DNA from: Fusibacter_D sp033549245
Lineage (GTDB): Bacteria; Bacillota; Clostridia; Peptostreptococcales; Acidaminobacteraceae
Direction: 5' to 3'
NCBI GenBank assembly: GCA_033549245.1
Contig: JAWSUW010000116.1
Span: 1-11,983, forward strand
Length of the DNA: 11,983 bases
The position numbers and the translations under genes are program-made. Positions 1 to 5,783 of the stretch are shown one piece after another (position 1 is the stretch's first letter; the number at the start of each line of letters is the position of its first letter). The notes beneath the pieces are model-generated. The model worked only from the letters and a program-made list of their open reading frames with translations, was not told the origin of the DNA and searched no databases.

Positions 1-16
1 ACTACGTCACCCAATA

Positions 17-92
17 TTTCCGCATCGCGGAAAATTGTAACTACGCGATTTTTTGCTTCGCAAAAAATTAGGTACCATTTCGCACCTGTCCC
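17..92. repeat. REP-like element: two perfect mini-hairpins plus a GGTACC/GGGGACAGGT motif
   Basis: Two perfect inverted repeats stand side by side. The first, at 17-33, has a TTTCCGC stem with a three-base loop. The second, at 48-68, has an ATTTTTTGC stem with a three-base loop. Read on the minus strand, the second contains GCGAAGC, a sequence known to form an exceptionally stable DNA mini-hairpin, and the first contains the similar CGCGATGCG. Next to them, at 71-92, the minus strand begins GGGGACAGGT and ends GGTACC. From memory, similar GGGACAGGT-type sequences recur near REP-associated Y1 (IS200/IS605-like) transposases in Firmicutes. No transposase is visible here, so this would be an isolated, non-autonomous copy. 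The hairpins are directly observed; the REP assignment is inference. Confidence 0.45.
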
Positions 93-120
93 CAATCGGA
101 TTTTCAATTGAAATTCACAC

Positions 121-148
121 AAATAAAGCGGGTCCTCTCGAACCCGCC
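121..148 (-). terminator. Rho-independent terminator of the LPXTG surface protein gene
   Basis: On the minus strand GCGGGT and ACCCGC (142-147 and 128-133) form a stem that extends by a G-U and a C-G pair to a GAGA tetraloop. It is followed by TTTATTT. It lies about 50 bases past the stop codon at 198. Confidence 0.85.
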
Positions 149-171
149 AAAGTCTTAATCTTCTAAAGTTT

Positions 172-206
172 TTCCTGCATTTCCTGCATTTCCTGCACTA
201 CCTGCT
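172..206. repeat. Nine-base tandem repeat across the 3' end of the surface protein gene
   Basis: On the minus strand the unit TGCAGGAAA is repeated three times, with a degenerate fourth copy (GCAGGTAG) that contains the TAG stop codon. The repeat lies between the last codons and the terminator, so it would be in the 3' UTR. It may be simple slippage; no function is evident. Confidence 0.7.
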
Positions 207-2402
207 CTTCTTTCCTTTCCTAAACGCTACACCAATCAAGCTGATGAGTGAACCGAAGCCATAGAAGAGTTCAGCTGGCAATTGGCCTGTTTGAGGCAAC
301 GCATCACCAAGTGGTACCTCTTCTTCAAGAACGATTTCTTCATCTGGGACATCAAGCGGAATATCAGGGACTCCAAGCGGAACCTCTTCCTCTTCTACTG
401 GGAGGATTAGAGTTTCTTCCTCTGGAGGTGAGTAAACGTAGATAACATCGATTGTGCCATCAATGAATAATCCGAAGGCATTACCAGGTGTTGCTACGAG
501 TTCCAAATCATCATAAGTTCTTGCTGCAGTACCGTAGTTTGTTCCTACTGGTCCTGTGAACTCGAAGATTGGATCGAGTAAATTGTCATCAATATCGACA
601 TAGAATACTCGAACTGTTCCACGGTCTGGATCTGGATCTGGATCAGGATCTGGGTCTGGGTCAGGATCTGGGTCAGGATCAGGAGTTGTGTATCTGTTTG
701 TGACAGTTGCTGTTTCTATTGGAACTTCACTATTGATACTTAATTGAACATTATTTCCACTCTCAATAGTATAATTTGTTGGTGGAGGAAGTTCGGTTAA
801 GGTGTATGTGCCATAAGGTAACTCAGTAAAAATCACAGAACCTGCTCCTGATCTGGACAACTCTCTAATTGTACTTCCCTCTCCAGAAGGACCTATCAAC
901 CTAAAGGTAAATGGTGCATTTGAAGGTGGGGTATTGCCAACCAATGCTTTGACAACTGTTATCGATCCTAATGGTTCAGTGTACTTGTTTTCAAACCTAA
1001 CAACAGGATTAAATCCAGATTCTATACCAATATTGGCGACTTGAGTCTCTTCGGATTCTAAAGTATAGTCATCTGGTATGCTAATTTCCTCGACGTGATA
1101 GAAACCAACAGGAACTTTATATATAACGTATGAATCTTCTCCATAAATATTAATTGGATTTTCATTATATACATATGATTCTTCTCCATCAAATCCAATA
1201 ATTCTGAACTCAAATCTATCTTTAGACAATGGTTCTTCACCTGTGATGGTTTTATGAATAGTAATAGTACCATGTGTTTGAGGGCTTTCAGACCACTGAG
1301 CATACAGCACTACATTAACTGTACCAATAATCAACTCATCACCCGGTTCATAAAACATACCCTCACCACTATAATCAGTGTTCCAACCTGCAAAGTACAT
1401 TCCTGGAATTTCATAACCACCCGAGTTACCCAACACGATAACTTCTGTACCGGTCGGATAGAAGGTTTCAGGAGCTGGTGCAATACCAGCAGTTGCTCCG
1501 TTGCCATCATACGAAAGACTAAAAGTAGGAATCACTTCCCAGACTCCATAAAGATTAACATCACTTGCAGGCATCTCAAATGTTGAACCTGAAATGTATG
1601 CAGTACCAAGTCCGTCAGCTTTGGTATTCCAACCTTCAAACGAATATCCTGATACAACCAGATTTCCTGAGTTGCCAAGGACAGAAGCAGTCACACCTTC
1701 GTTGTAATCATTTGAATCAATCGGAACTGATCCTGTTGCTGAGCTATTGTTTGCATGATAAATGACGTTATAAGTTGAGGGTATCATTTCCCAGACTGCA
1801 TAAAGATTAACATCACTTGCAGGCATGTCAAATGTTGACCCTATAACGTGGGTGCTACCAGTTCCGTCAGCTTTGGTGTTCCAACCTTCAAACGAATAAC
1901 CTTCGAGTGAAAGATTGCTTTTACCCATTACAACAACCGTTTCACCAAAGTTATAATCATAAGAATCTAGTGGTTCTGTACCTGTTGCATCTACATTGTT
2001 TTTATGATAAAACACATTGTAAGTTGGCAAATCGGTCATCCAGTAATTGATTGTACCATGGCCCTCTTTACCTTCCTTAATATTCTCGGGAATATTGAAG
2101 ATTTCACCATTAATGATAAAATGATCTACCGATTCACTAATATCAACTGAAAAATCTGTCACTTTAAACATATTCCCTTGGACTTTTAATGGAATTATGG
2201 TTTTATCATTGACTGAATCATAAACTGCTTCTTCATGAGTGAATTCACCATCTAATTGGACTGCAACACTCATACCGTTCGCATCTTTTACATGTAAGTG
2301 AATGCTAGTATTTTTTACTTTTGCAAACGCTCCCATACTGCTCCCAAACACAAGCAATAACGATAATGTTATCGCCGTCAGGAATTTTAATGCTTTTCTC
2401 AT
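198..2402 (-). CDS. LPXTG-anchored multidomain surface protein (probable adhesin)
   Basis: This is a 734-residue secreted, wall-anchored protein, probably an adhesin. A signal peptide (1-27, cleavage near AFA) precedes an unassigned region to about 125. Three ~80-residue repeats of the Listeria-Bacteroides/InlB B-repeat type follow (about 128-205, 211-289, 294-371), each with the GWNT motif and ending in a Tyr-x-x-Trp. Two Cna-B/SpaA-like beta domains (377-474, 478-572) have Lys384/Glu439/Asn472 and Lys485/Glu537/Asn569 placed as for intramolecular isopeptide bonds. Then come an Asp-Pro repeat linker (574-593), a MucBP-like domain (595-657), an acidic Pro/Glu stalk, and the sorting signal LPQTG (702-706) with hydrophobic helix and basic tail. 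The start at 2402 is chosen because AGGAG lies nine bases upstream and the signal peptide begins there; a longer frame from 2492 would run through the riboswitch. Domain names are by recognition. The ligand is unknown. Expression is predicted to be switched on by c-di-GMP. Confidence 0.9.
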   Translation of the reverse strand: MRKALKFLTAITLSLLLVFGSSMGAFAKVKNTSIHLHVKDANGMSVAVQLDGEFTHEEAVYDSVNDKTIIPLKVQGNMFKVTDFSVDISESVDHFIINGEIFNIPENIKEGKEGHGTINYWMTDLPTYNVFYHKNNVDATGTEPLDSYDYNFGETVVVMGKSNLSLEGYSFEGWNTKADGTGSTHVIGSTFDMPASDVNLYAVWEMIPSTYNVIYHANNSSATGSVPIDSNDYNEGVTASVLGNSGNLVVSGYSFEGWNTKADGLGTAYISGSTFEMPASDVNLYGVWEVIPTFSLSYDGNGATAGIAPAPETFYPTGTEVIVLGNSGGYEIPGMYFAGWNTDYSGEGMFYEPGDELIIGTVNVVLYAQWSESPQTHGTITIHKTITGEEPLSKDRFEFRIIGFDGEESYVYNENPINIYGEDSYVIYKVPVGFYHVEEISIPDDYTLESEETQVANIGIESGFNPVVRFENKYTEPLGSITVVKALVGNTPPSNAPFTFRLIGPSGEGSTIRELSRSGAGSVIFTELPYGTYTLTELPPPTNYTIESGNNVQLSINSEVPIETATVTNRYTTPDPDPDPDPDPDPDPDPDPDRGTVRVFYVDIDDNLLDPIFEFTGPVGTNYGTAARTYDDLELVATPGNAFGLFIDGTIDVIYVYSPPEEETLILPVEEEEVPLGVPDIPLDVPDEEIVLEEEVPLGDALPQTGQLPAELFYGFGSLISLIGVAFRKGKKSR
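285..299 (-). other. Sortase recognition motif LPQTG
   Basis: These codons encode Leu-Pro-Gln-Thr-Gly at residues 702-706. They are followed by a hydrophobic segment and the C-terminal basic tail RKGKKSR, the standard three-part sortase A-type signal. The sortase gene is not in this window. Confidence 0.92.
627..683 (-). repeat. Asp-Pro dipeptide repeat (hexamer-like tandem DNA repeat)
   Basis: About ten consecutive Asp-Pro dipeptides (residues 574-593) are encoded by alternating GAT/GAC and CCA/CCT-type codons, visible on the plus strand as repeated GGATCT/GGGTCA units. Such a linker is typically a stiff, extended spacer in surface proteins. The near-identical units could expand or contract by slippage. 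Confidence 0.85.
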
Positions 2403-2410
2403 AAAAAATT

Positions 2411-2442
2411 CTCCTTTCCTTAAACGGAAGTCTAAAGAAAGG
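2411..2442 (-). promoter_or_regulatory. Riboswitch expression platform: Shine-Dalgarno-sequestering stem
   Basis: On the minus strand CCTTTC (2442-2437), the 3' closing strand of the proximal aptamer, is fully complementary to GAAAGG (2418-2413). The latter overlaps the AAGGAG ribosome binding site (2416-2411) of the surface protein. When the aptamer is folded, CCTTTC pairs in P1 and the site is free; when unfolded, CCTTTC can mask it. No T-run follows, so translational control with c-di-GMP as activator is predicted. The pairing is seen in the sequence; the direction of control is inference. Confidence 0.7.
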
Positions 2443-2511
2443 TCGGTTGCACTATTCGCTCCATGTGATTCAAGTGCCCATTTAAGAAGCACACTTCATC
2501 GCGCCCTTTCC
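2436..2511 (-). ncRNA. c-di-GMP-II riboswitch aptamer, proximal copy
   Basis: On the minus strand this segment contains the class II cyclic-di-GMP riboswitch core: TTAAATGGGCACTTGA (around 2470-2485) and AGTGCAACCGACC (2453-2441), spaced as in characterised clostridial examples. The ends close with GAAAGG/CCTTTC as P1. GCACT and AGTGC can pair, and GTGTG (2494-2490) is complementary to CACAT (2467-2463) with one G-U pair. It is 34 bases upstream of the surface protein start codon and shares its 3' P1 strand with the ribosome-binding-site-masking stem. Confidence 0.9.
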
Positions 2512-2519
2512 ACAAAAGC

Positions 2520-2599
2520 GGGAAAGGTCGGTTGCACTATTCACTCCACGTGCCTCAAGTGCCCATTTAAAAGCCACGTATCATCGTGCCCAATTTCCT
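2520..2599 (-). ncRNA. c-di-GMP-II riboswitch aptamer, distal copy
   Basis: This is the second copy of the same aptamer, 85 bases upstream of the proximal one by core spacing. It has the same TTAAATGGGCACTTGA and AGTGCAACCGACC blocks (2570-2555 and 2538-2526). P1 is GGAAA/TTTCC (2598-2594 with 2525-2521). The internal pair ACGTG/CACGT (2579-2575 with 2552-2548) is intact, with a compensated change relative to the proximal copy, which argues that both are functional folds. Confidence 0.88.
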
Positions 2600-2627
2600 A
2601 GTCAATGATTAAAAATGTGTTACAATC

Positions 2628-2657
2628 ATAATACCCATAATTTTTAATTTATAACAA
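2628..2657 (-). promoter_or_regulatory. Candidate sigma-A promoter for the riboswitch-surface protein transcript
   Basis: On the minus strand TTGTTA (2657-2652) is separated by 18 bases from TATTAT (2633-2628). Transcription would start about 20 bases before the distal aptamer, as expected for a riboswitch leader. The region is very AT-rich, so other choices are possible. Confidence 0.45.
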
Positions 2658-2668
2658 TTATGTTAACC

Positions 2669-2701
2669 TAAAAATCCCCCTGGCGCTCTCGCCAGAGGGA
2701 T
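2669..2701 (-). terminator. Rho-independent terminator of the first GGDEF gene
   Basis: On the minus strand CTGGCG/CGCCAG with a four-base loop, extended past one mismatch by ATCCC/GGGAT, is followed by TTTTTA. It ends the transcript of the gene at 2717-4042 and insulates it from the downstream surface protein. Confidence 0.88.
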
Positions 2702-2716
2702 TCGATATTGTCATAA

Positions 2717-4042
2717 TTATTTATGGTAACGACCTTTTTCTTTGTACATATTGGATTCAGCTGTAGCGAAGACATCTGAAAAAGTAGTGTGTTCACTGAT
2801 TCTAATGTCATATCCCAGAGCTATGGAGAGGGGAACATAATCAAATCTATAACGATCGCATTCATGCCTGATGAGATCCATCATGTGCTCCAACTTTTGA
2901 ACATTTGCTTCTTCGATAATTATGGCAAATTCATCACCACCGATTCTGAAAACATGATCGGTATGTGTACATTTTTTTAATATTGAAGCCACTTCTATCA
3001 AGTAATGATCTCCGATACCATGGCCATAATTATCATTGATGTGCTTCAGATGATTCATGTCACCTATAATCAGACCAAGGTTTGTGCTGTTGCTTTCTCG
3101 GAATTTTTCGACCGTCTCGTTGAAAAACCTCCTGTTGTAAACACCTGTGAGTGTATCATTATAGCTGAGGAATTCAAGTTGCTTTGCTTTTTCAAGTATG
3201 ATGTTTTTCTTCTGGGCATTGGAAATGGCTATTGCCACATATGAGGCCAACGCTTTGATGATCTCAAAATCATTAACGGTATAATCATATGGTTTGTAGC
3301 TTTGTAATGTGATGAGTCCTATACATCCATCTTCAGCAATCAAGCGGCAATATACGATACAATGGGTTGTTTCATCATGGTTTTCGCCGATGGAAACATA
3401 CTCATAATGCGGTAGGTATTTTTGATATTCATCATCAAAACTCCTGATAAATAAGTCTTGCTCTTCAAGAACACAATAGGAAGCTAATGACATCCTATCA
3501 TGGATATCAATTTCAAGAAGGGGCATCGGCTCCCCTTTTTCTTCAAAATATTTATATAGGATTTTTTCATCTTCTGCACTATAAAGTGCCAAACCAAACA
3601 CGTCCACTGTCATGAGTGCATAAATGGATTTTCTTAGAATCTCAAATATTTCATCCATATCTGTGGAGGATGTAAGCTTTTGTCCTATTTGACCGATCAG
3701 AGCAAGATTCTTGAGTGTCTTTTCAAGTTCAGTTGTCTTATTTTTCAGTTCAACATTTCTCAGTTTATCGATTTCCTCTTCATTTCGCTTGGATTCTTCA
3801 TCAAACCTGGCTTGAATCCTCTTGATTTCGTCGCTTTCCTTCTCAGTGGATAATTGATGACTGAGGGTGTCATAAGCTTTGAAGTGCTCAAAAGCATTTT
3901 CATAATTACCCTTTTTCTCATATAGACGTGCCAACTGATCATGACACTCCTTTAAGGAAGGCAAATCATTTGATTGAAAAGCGAGCTCGAGCGATTTCAA
4001 TAATTGCTCTTCCGATTTCGAAATTAAATTCATATTAGACAT
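2717..4042 (-). CDS. GAF-GGDEF diguanylate cyclase with short N-terminal TPR/coiled coil
   Basis: This 441-residue soluble protein is predicted to make cyclic-di-GMP from two GTP. Its N-terminus (about 8-62) resembles one to two TPR helix pairs, followed by a charged coiled coil (65-112), a GAF sensor domain (about 115-278) and a GGDEF domain (288-441). The signature RIGGDEF (GGDEF at 368-372), the metal-site Asp328 and the GTP-contacting HINDNYGH stretch are present. The inhibitory RxxD site is absent: residues 359-362 are THTD. There is no membrane segment. The start at 4042 is preferred: GGGGGAG lies five bases upstream of its ATG, whereas the in-frame ATG at 4072 overlaps a TATAAT -10 box. 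It closely resembles the GAF-GGDEF part of the gene at 5784-7742, so the two are paralogues. The GAF ligand is unknown. Confidence 0.9.
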   Translation of the reverse strand: MSNMNLISKSEEQLLKSLELAFQSNDLPSLKECHDQLARLYEKKGNYENAFEHFKAYDTLSHQLSTEKESDEIKRIQARFDEESKRNEEEIDKLRNVELKNKTTELEKTLKNLALIGQIGQKLTSSTDMDEIFEILRKSIYALMTVDVFGLALYSAEDEKILYKYFEEKGEPMPLLEIDIHDRMSLASYCVLEEQDLFIRSFDDEYQKYLPHYEYVSIGENHDETTHCIVYCRLIAEDGCIGLITLQSYKPYDYTVNDFEIIKALASYVAIAISNAQKKNIILEKAKQLEFLSYNDTLTGVYNRRFFNETVEKFRESNSTNLGLIIGDMNHLKHINDNYGHGIGDHYLIEVASILKKCTHTDHVFRIGGDEFAIIIEEANVQKLEHMMDLIRHECDRYRFDYVPLSIALGYDIRISEHTTFSDVFATAESNMYKEKGRYHK

Positions 4043-4070
4043 TGGCTCTCCCCCATTCCTTAATAAATCC

Positions 4071-4076
4071 ATTATA
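4071..4076 (-). promoter_or_regulatory. -10 box (TATAAT) of the first GGDEF gene
   Basis: A perfect TATAAT lies on the minus strand 29 bases before the preferred start codon, just after the terminator of the preceding gene. No good -35 hexamer is visible at 16-18 bases, so the promoter is weak or activator-dependent, or the match is chance. Confidence 0.4.
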
Positions 4077-4087
4077 ACATCCCTAAA

Positions 4088-4122
4088 GAAAAAATCGTCT
4101 AAAATCTTAAGATTTTGACGAT
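4088..4122 (-). terminator. Rho-independent terminator of the 93-residue unknown gene
   Basis: On the minus strand ATCGTC and GACGAT enclose a fully palindromic AAAATCTTAAGATTTT with a single bulged base. The stem is followed directly by TTTTTTCTTT. It begins five bases after the stop codon at 4127. Confidence 0.85.
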
Positions 4123-4126
4123 CTAC

Positions 4127-4408
4127 TTATATTTTTTTAATCACATAAATGAAATTTTTTGACTCTCCCTGATCGACCGACTCTTCCTTTGAAAAGGCTG
4201 AAATGGACATCTTTTTCTTTTTCTTGGGAAAAGCCTCAAGCAAGTAGACCAAATCATCTTTTAATGATTTGATCTGATAGATTTGGACGTCCTTATTTTC
4301 AATCACCTTTTCTTCAATATTGTAATTGGAACTAAGATATTTCCCGAACGTGCTGACACAAAGGTCCATTTCCACACTTTTTTCGAAAACTTTACTTTTA
4401 AGATTCAT
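4127..4408 (-). CDS. Small protein of unknown function, divergent from the XRE regulator
   Basis: This 93-residue soluble protein has no recognised domain. It is rich in Lys, Glu and Ser and has a run of five Lys (about residues 73-77). It shows alternating hydrophobic positions (VQIYQI, LVYLLEAF, NFIYVIKKI) that suggest a small alpha/beta fold; there is no signal peptide or membrane segment. The start at 4408 is chosen because GGAG lies eight bases upstream. An earlier in-frame ATG at 4441 has no ribosome binding site and lies among the promoter sequences of the plus-strand gene. It has its own terminator and is transcribed divergently from the XRE gene 81 bases away, so the regulator may control it. 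Function cannot be assigned. Confidence 0.7.
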   Translation of the reverse strand: MNLKSKVFEKSVEMDLCVSTFGKYLSSNYNIEEKVIENKDVQIYQIKSLKDDLVYLLEAFPKKKKKMSISAFSKEESVDQGESKNFIYVIKKI

Positions 4409-4426
4409 AAAACGCACTCCATTTTG

Positions 4427-4455
4427 TTGTTTATTGCTCATATACTTGATATAAT
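4427..4455 (+). promoter_or_regulatory. Sigma-A promoter of the XRE-type regulator
   Basis: TTGTTT (4427-4432), a 17-base spacer and a perfect TATAAT (4450-4455) lie 34 bases before the ATG at 4490. The divergent gene's leader occupies the same DNA, so the two promoters must lie close together or overlap, a usual site for autoregulation. Confidence 0.65.
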
Positions 4456-4489
4456 GTAATAGTTGAAATATAAAGAATGGTGAGTGAAG

Positions 4490-4927
4490 ATGAATAAAGG
4501 CAATCCATCCACGGAGATTTTGAAAAACAGGCTATTACAAAGCGAAAATATAGAGGACTTTATAGAAACACACCATAAGAACCTCAGTGCCAACACGTTT
4601 AAAGATTATATCTATGCCCTGATTGAACATAAAGGGCTAAAGATTTCTGAAGCGCTAAACATGGCACAAATGAGTGAATCTTATGGTTATCAACTGTTCA
4701 ACGGAAAAAGACAACCCTCCAGGGATAAAGTCATTCAACTTGCTCTCGGATTAGGTCTTTCCTTATCTGAGACAAATCGTTTGCTTAAGCTTTCAGGTAA
4801 ATCCGAACTCTATGTTAAAGAACAGCGCGACGCGGTGTTCATGTTTGCACTCAATAAGAAATGGTCATTATTTGATGTTGAAGAGCTTCTACTGGATCGT
4901 AACTTGGAATGTCTCATAAAAAAATAA
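4490..4927 (+). CDS. XRE-type helix-turn-helix transcriptional regulator
   Basis: This 145-residue cytoplasmic protein has a central XRE/Cro-like helix-turn-helix (about 39-98). The segment from KISEALNMAQ through the GKRQPSRDK recognition region to LALGLGLS has the typical five-helix pattern. The C-terminal third (QRDAVFMFALNKKWSLFDVEELL) looks like a second helical unit characteristic of a Firmicutes subfamily. The ATG at 4490 is favoured: GGTGAG ends five bases before it. A GTG at 4484 would add two residues but overlaps that site. It is the only plus-strand gene among the GGDEF genes, converges on the second GGDEF gene and diverges from the 93-residue unknown gene. Targets are unknown; autoregulation and control of its divergent neighbour are the simplest guesses. 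Confidence 0.82.
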   Translation: MNKGNPSTEILKNRLLQSENIEDFIETHHKNLSANTFKDYIYALIEHKGLKISEALNMAQMSESYGYQLFNGKRQPSRDKVIQLALGLGLSLSETNRLLKLSGKSELYVKEQRDAVFMFALNKKWSLFDVEELLLDRNLECLIKK

Positions 4928-4931
4928 ATCG

Positions 4932-4970
4932 AGCAATTTTCATATCACTTTATGAAAGTTGCTTTTTTCT
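4932..4970. terminator. Bidirectional terminator shared by the XRE gene and the second GGDEF gene
   Basis: A 13-base-pair stem (4932-4944 with 4951-4963, one G-U pair, six-base loop) is followed on plus by TTTTTTCTTT and on minus by a T-rich tract (ATTTATTTTTTT). The right arm lies inside the GGDEF gene and encodes its last codons; the stop codon (4940-4942) is within the left arm. Confidence 0.85.
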
Positions 4971-5638
4971 TTGTACATACGAGATTCGGCACATGCAAAG
5001 ACCGAACCGAAACTGTCGCAACTCTCGTCATTGAATGCATACCCAAGTGCAATGGATAATGATTCATCATGGACTTGCATCATAGTGCAGTCCCTTTGAA
5101 TCTTATAGATTATTTTCGCCACATTTACTTCTGAAGCGTTTGGAATCACAATACAAAACTCATCTCCACCGAGTCTGAATACTTTATTGTTTTCAGAATT
5201 CTTTTTGATGATTTTTGCAATTGCTTTTAAATACGCATCTCCAACCATGTGCCCATGAAGATCGTTGATTTTCTTAAGTCTGTTGACGTCACCGACAATG
5301 ATCGCAATATTTTCCTTGTCATAATTATCATTTTTCTCAAACAATTCGTCATATGCGCGTCTGTTGAAAAGTCCTGTCAATGTATCACGATAGCTCAAGT
5401 GTCTAAGCACTTCCACCCGATCTGAGAGCGATTTGATGAGTTCTGCATTTTTTAGGGCGATTTGCATGAAAATGCCGAGTTCGGATACTACATCGTATTC
5501 TTCATCGTAATGTTTGTGATTGACATATGGCGATATTGCCTCATTGTATATTGTGTATATTTCATCTATGCTCGTTGCCCTTGTGAGTAGTTGCCCATGA
5601 TGGATCACGTAGATGACCCTGTCCATATTGTTTTCCAT
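4940..5638 (-). CDS. Short GGDEF protein (diguanylate cyclase) with truncated sensor region
   Basis: This 232-residue cytoplasmic protein is mostly a GGDEF domain (about 80-232). It has the DTLTGLFNRR entry motif, Asp117, KKINDLHGH and RLGGDEF (GGDEF at 157-161), so cyclase activity is expected. The RxxD inhibitory site is absent: residues 148-151 are SENN. The first ~75 residues are too short for a full GAF or PAS domain, but the part leading into GGDEF (IFMQIALKNAELIKSL) matches the terminal helix that links GAF to GGDEF in its two neighbours. It therefore looks like a relative that lost its sensor. The start at 5638 has AAGGGG eight bases upstream. It may need a partner to dimerise, or be constitutively active. 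Confidence 0.88.
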   Translation of the reverse strand: MENNMDRVIYVIHHGQLLTRATSIDEIYTIYNEAISPYVNHKHYDEEYDVVSELGIFMQIALKNAELIKSLSDRVEVLRHLSYRDTLTGLFNRRAYDELFEKNDNYDKENIAIIVGDVNRLKKINDLHGHMVGDAYLKAIAKIIKKNSENNKVFRLGGDEFCIVIPNASEVNVAKIIYKIQRDCTMMQVHDESLSIALGYAFNDESCDSFGSVFACAESRMYKEKSNFHKVI

Positions 5639-5673
5639 ACAGTTTACCCCTTCTTTATGGATTCTATGCCTTC

Positions 5674-5679
5674 ATTATA
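5674..5679 (-). promoter_or_regulatory. -10 box (TATAAT) of the short GGDEF gene
   Basis: A perfect TATAAT lies on the minus strand 36 bases before the start codon, in the gap after the terminator of the upstream gene. A convincing -35 is not seen. Confidence 0.4.
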
Positions 5680-5730
5680 ACGCACCAATATTCAAATTCC
5701 CTGTGCAAACTGCATTATTTTGTTTGATTC

Positions 5731-5782
5731 CCAAAACAAAAACCACCTGATCAAGTTTATGACCAGGTGGTTGATTTTTTTA
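5731..5782. terminator. Terminator after the TPR-GAF-GGDEF gene (possibly bidirectional)
   Basis: AACCACCTG (5741-5749) pairs perfectly with CAGGTGGTT (5764-5772), with three more pairs inside after a mismatch. On minus the stem is followed by TTTTTGTTTT and ends the gene at 5784. On plus it is followed by GATTTTTTTA, though no plus-strand gene enters from the left. Confidence 0.88.
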
Positions 5783-5783
5783 T

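Noticed and set aside
2403..2492. N-terminal extension of the surface protein from an ATG at 2492.
   Set aside because: It would translate the proximal riboswitch aptamer, and the signal peptide and ribosome binding site point to the ATG at 2402.
2505..2527. Hairpin between the two aptamers as a transcription terminator.
   Set aside because: It is not followed by a T-run on the minus strand; it is better explained as the alternative P1 pairing.
2436..2599. Tandem glycine riboswitch, suggested by the duplicated aptamer layout.
   Set aside because: The conserved blocks are those of c-di-GMP-II; the glycine riboswitch core sequences are absent.
4043..4072. Start of the first GGDEF gene at 4072.
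   Set aside because: That ATG overlaps a TATAAT box, so it would lie upstream of the predicted transcript; the ATG at 4042 has a strong GGGGGAG.
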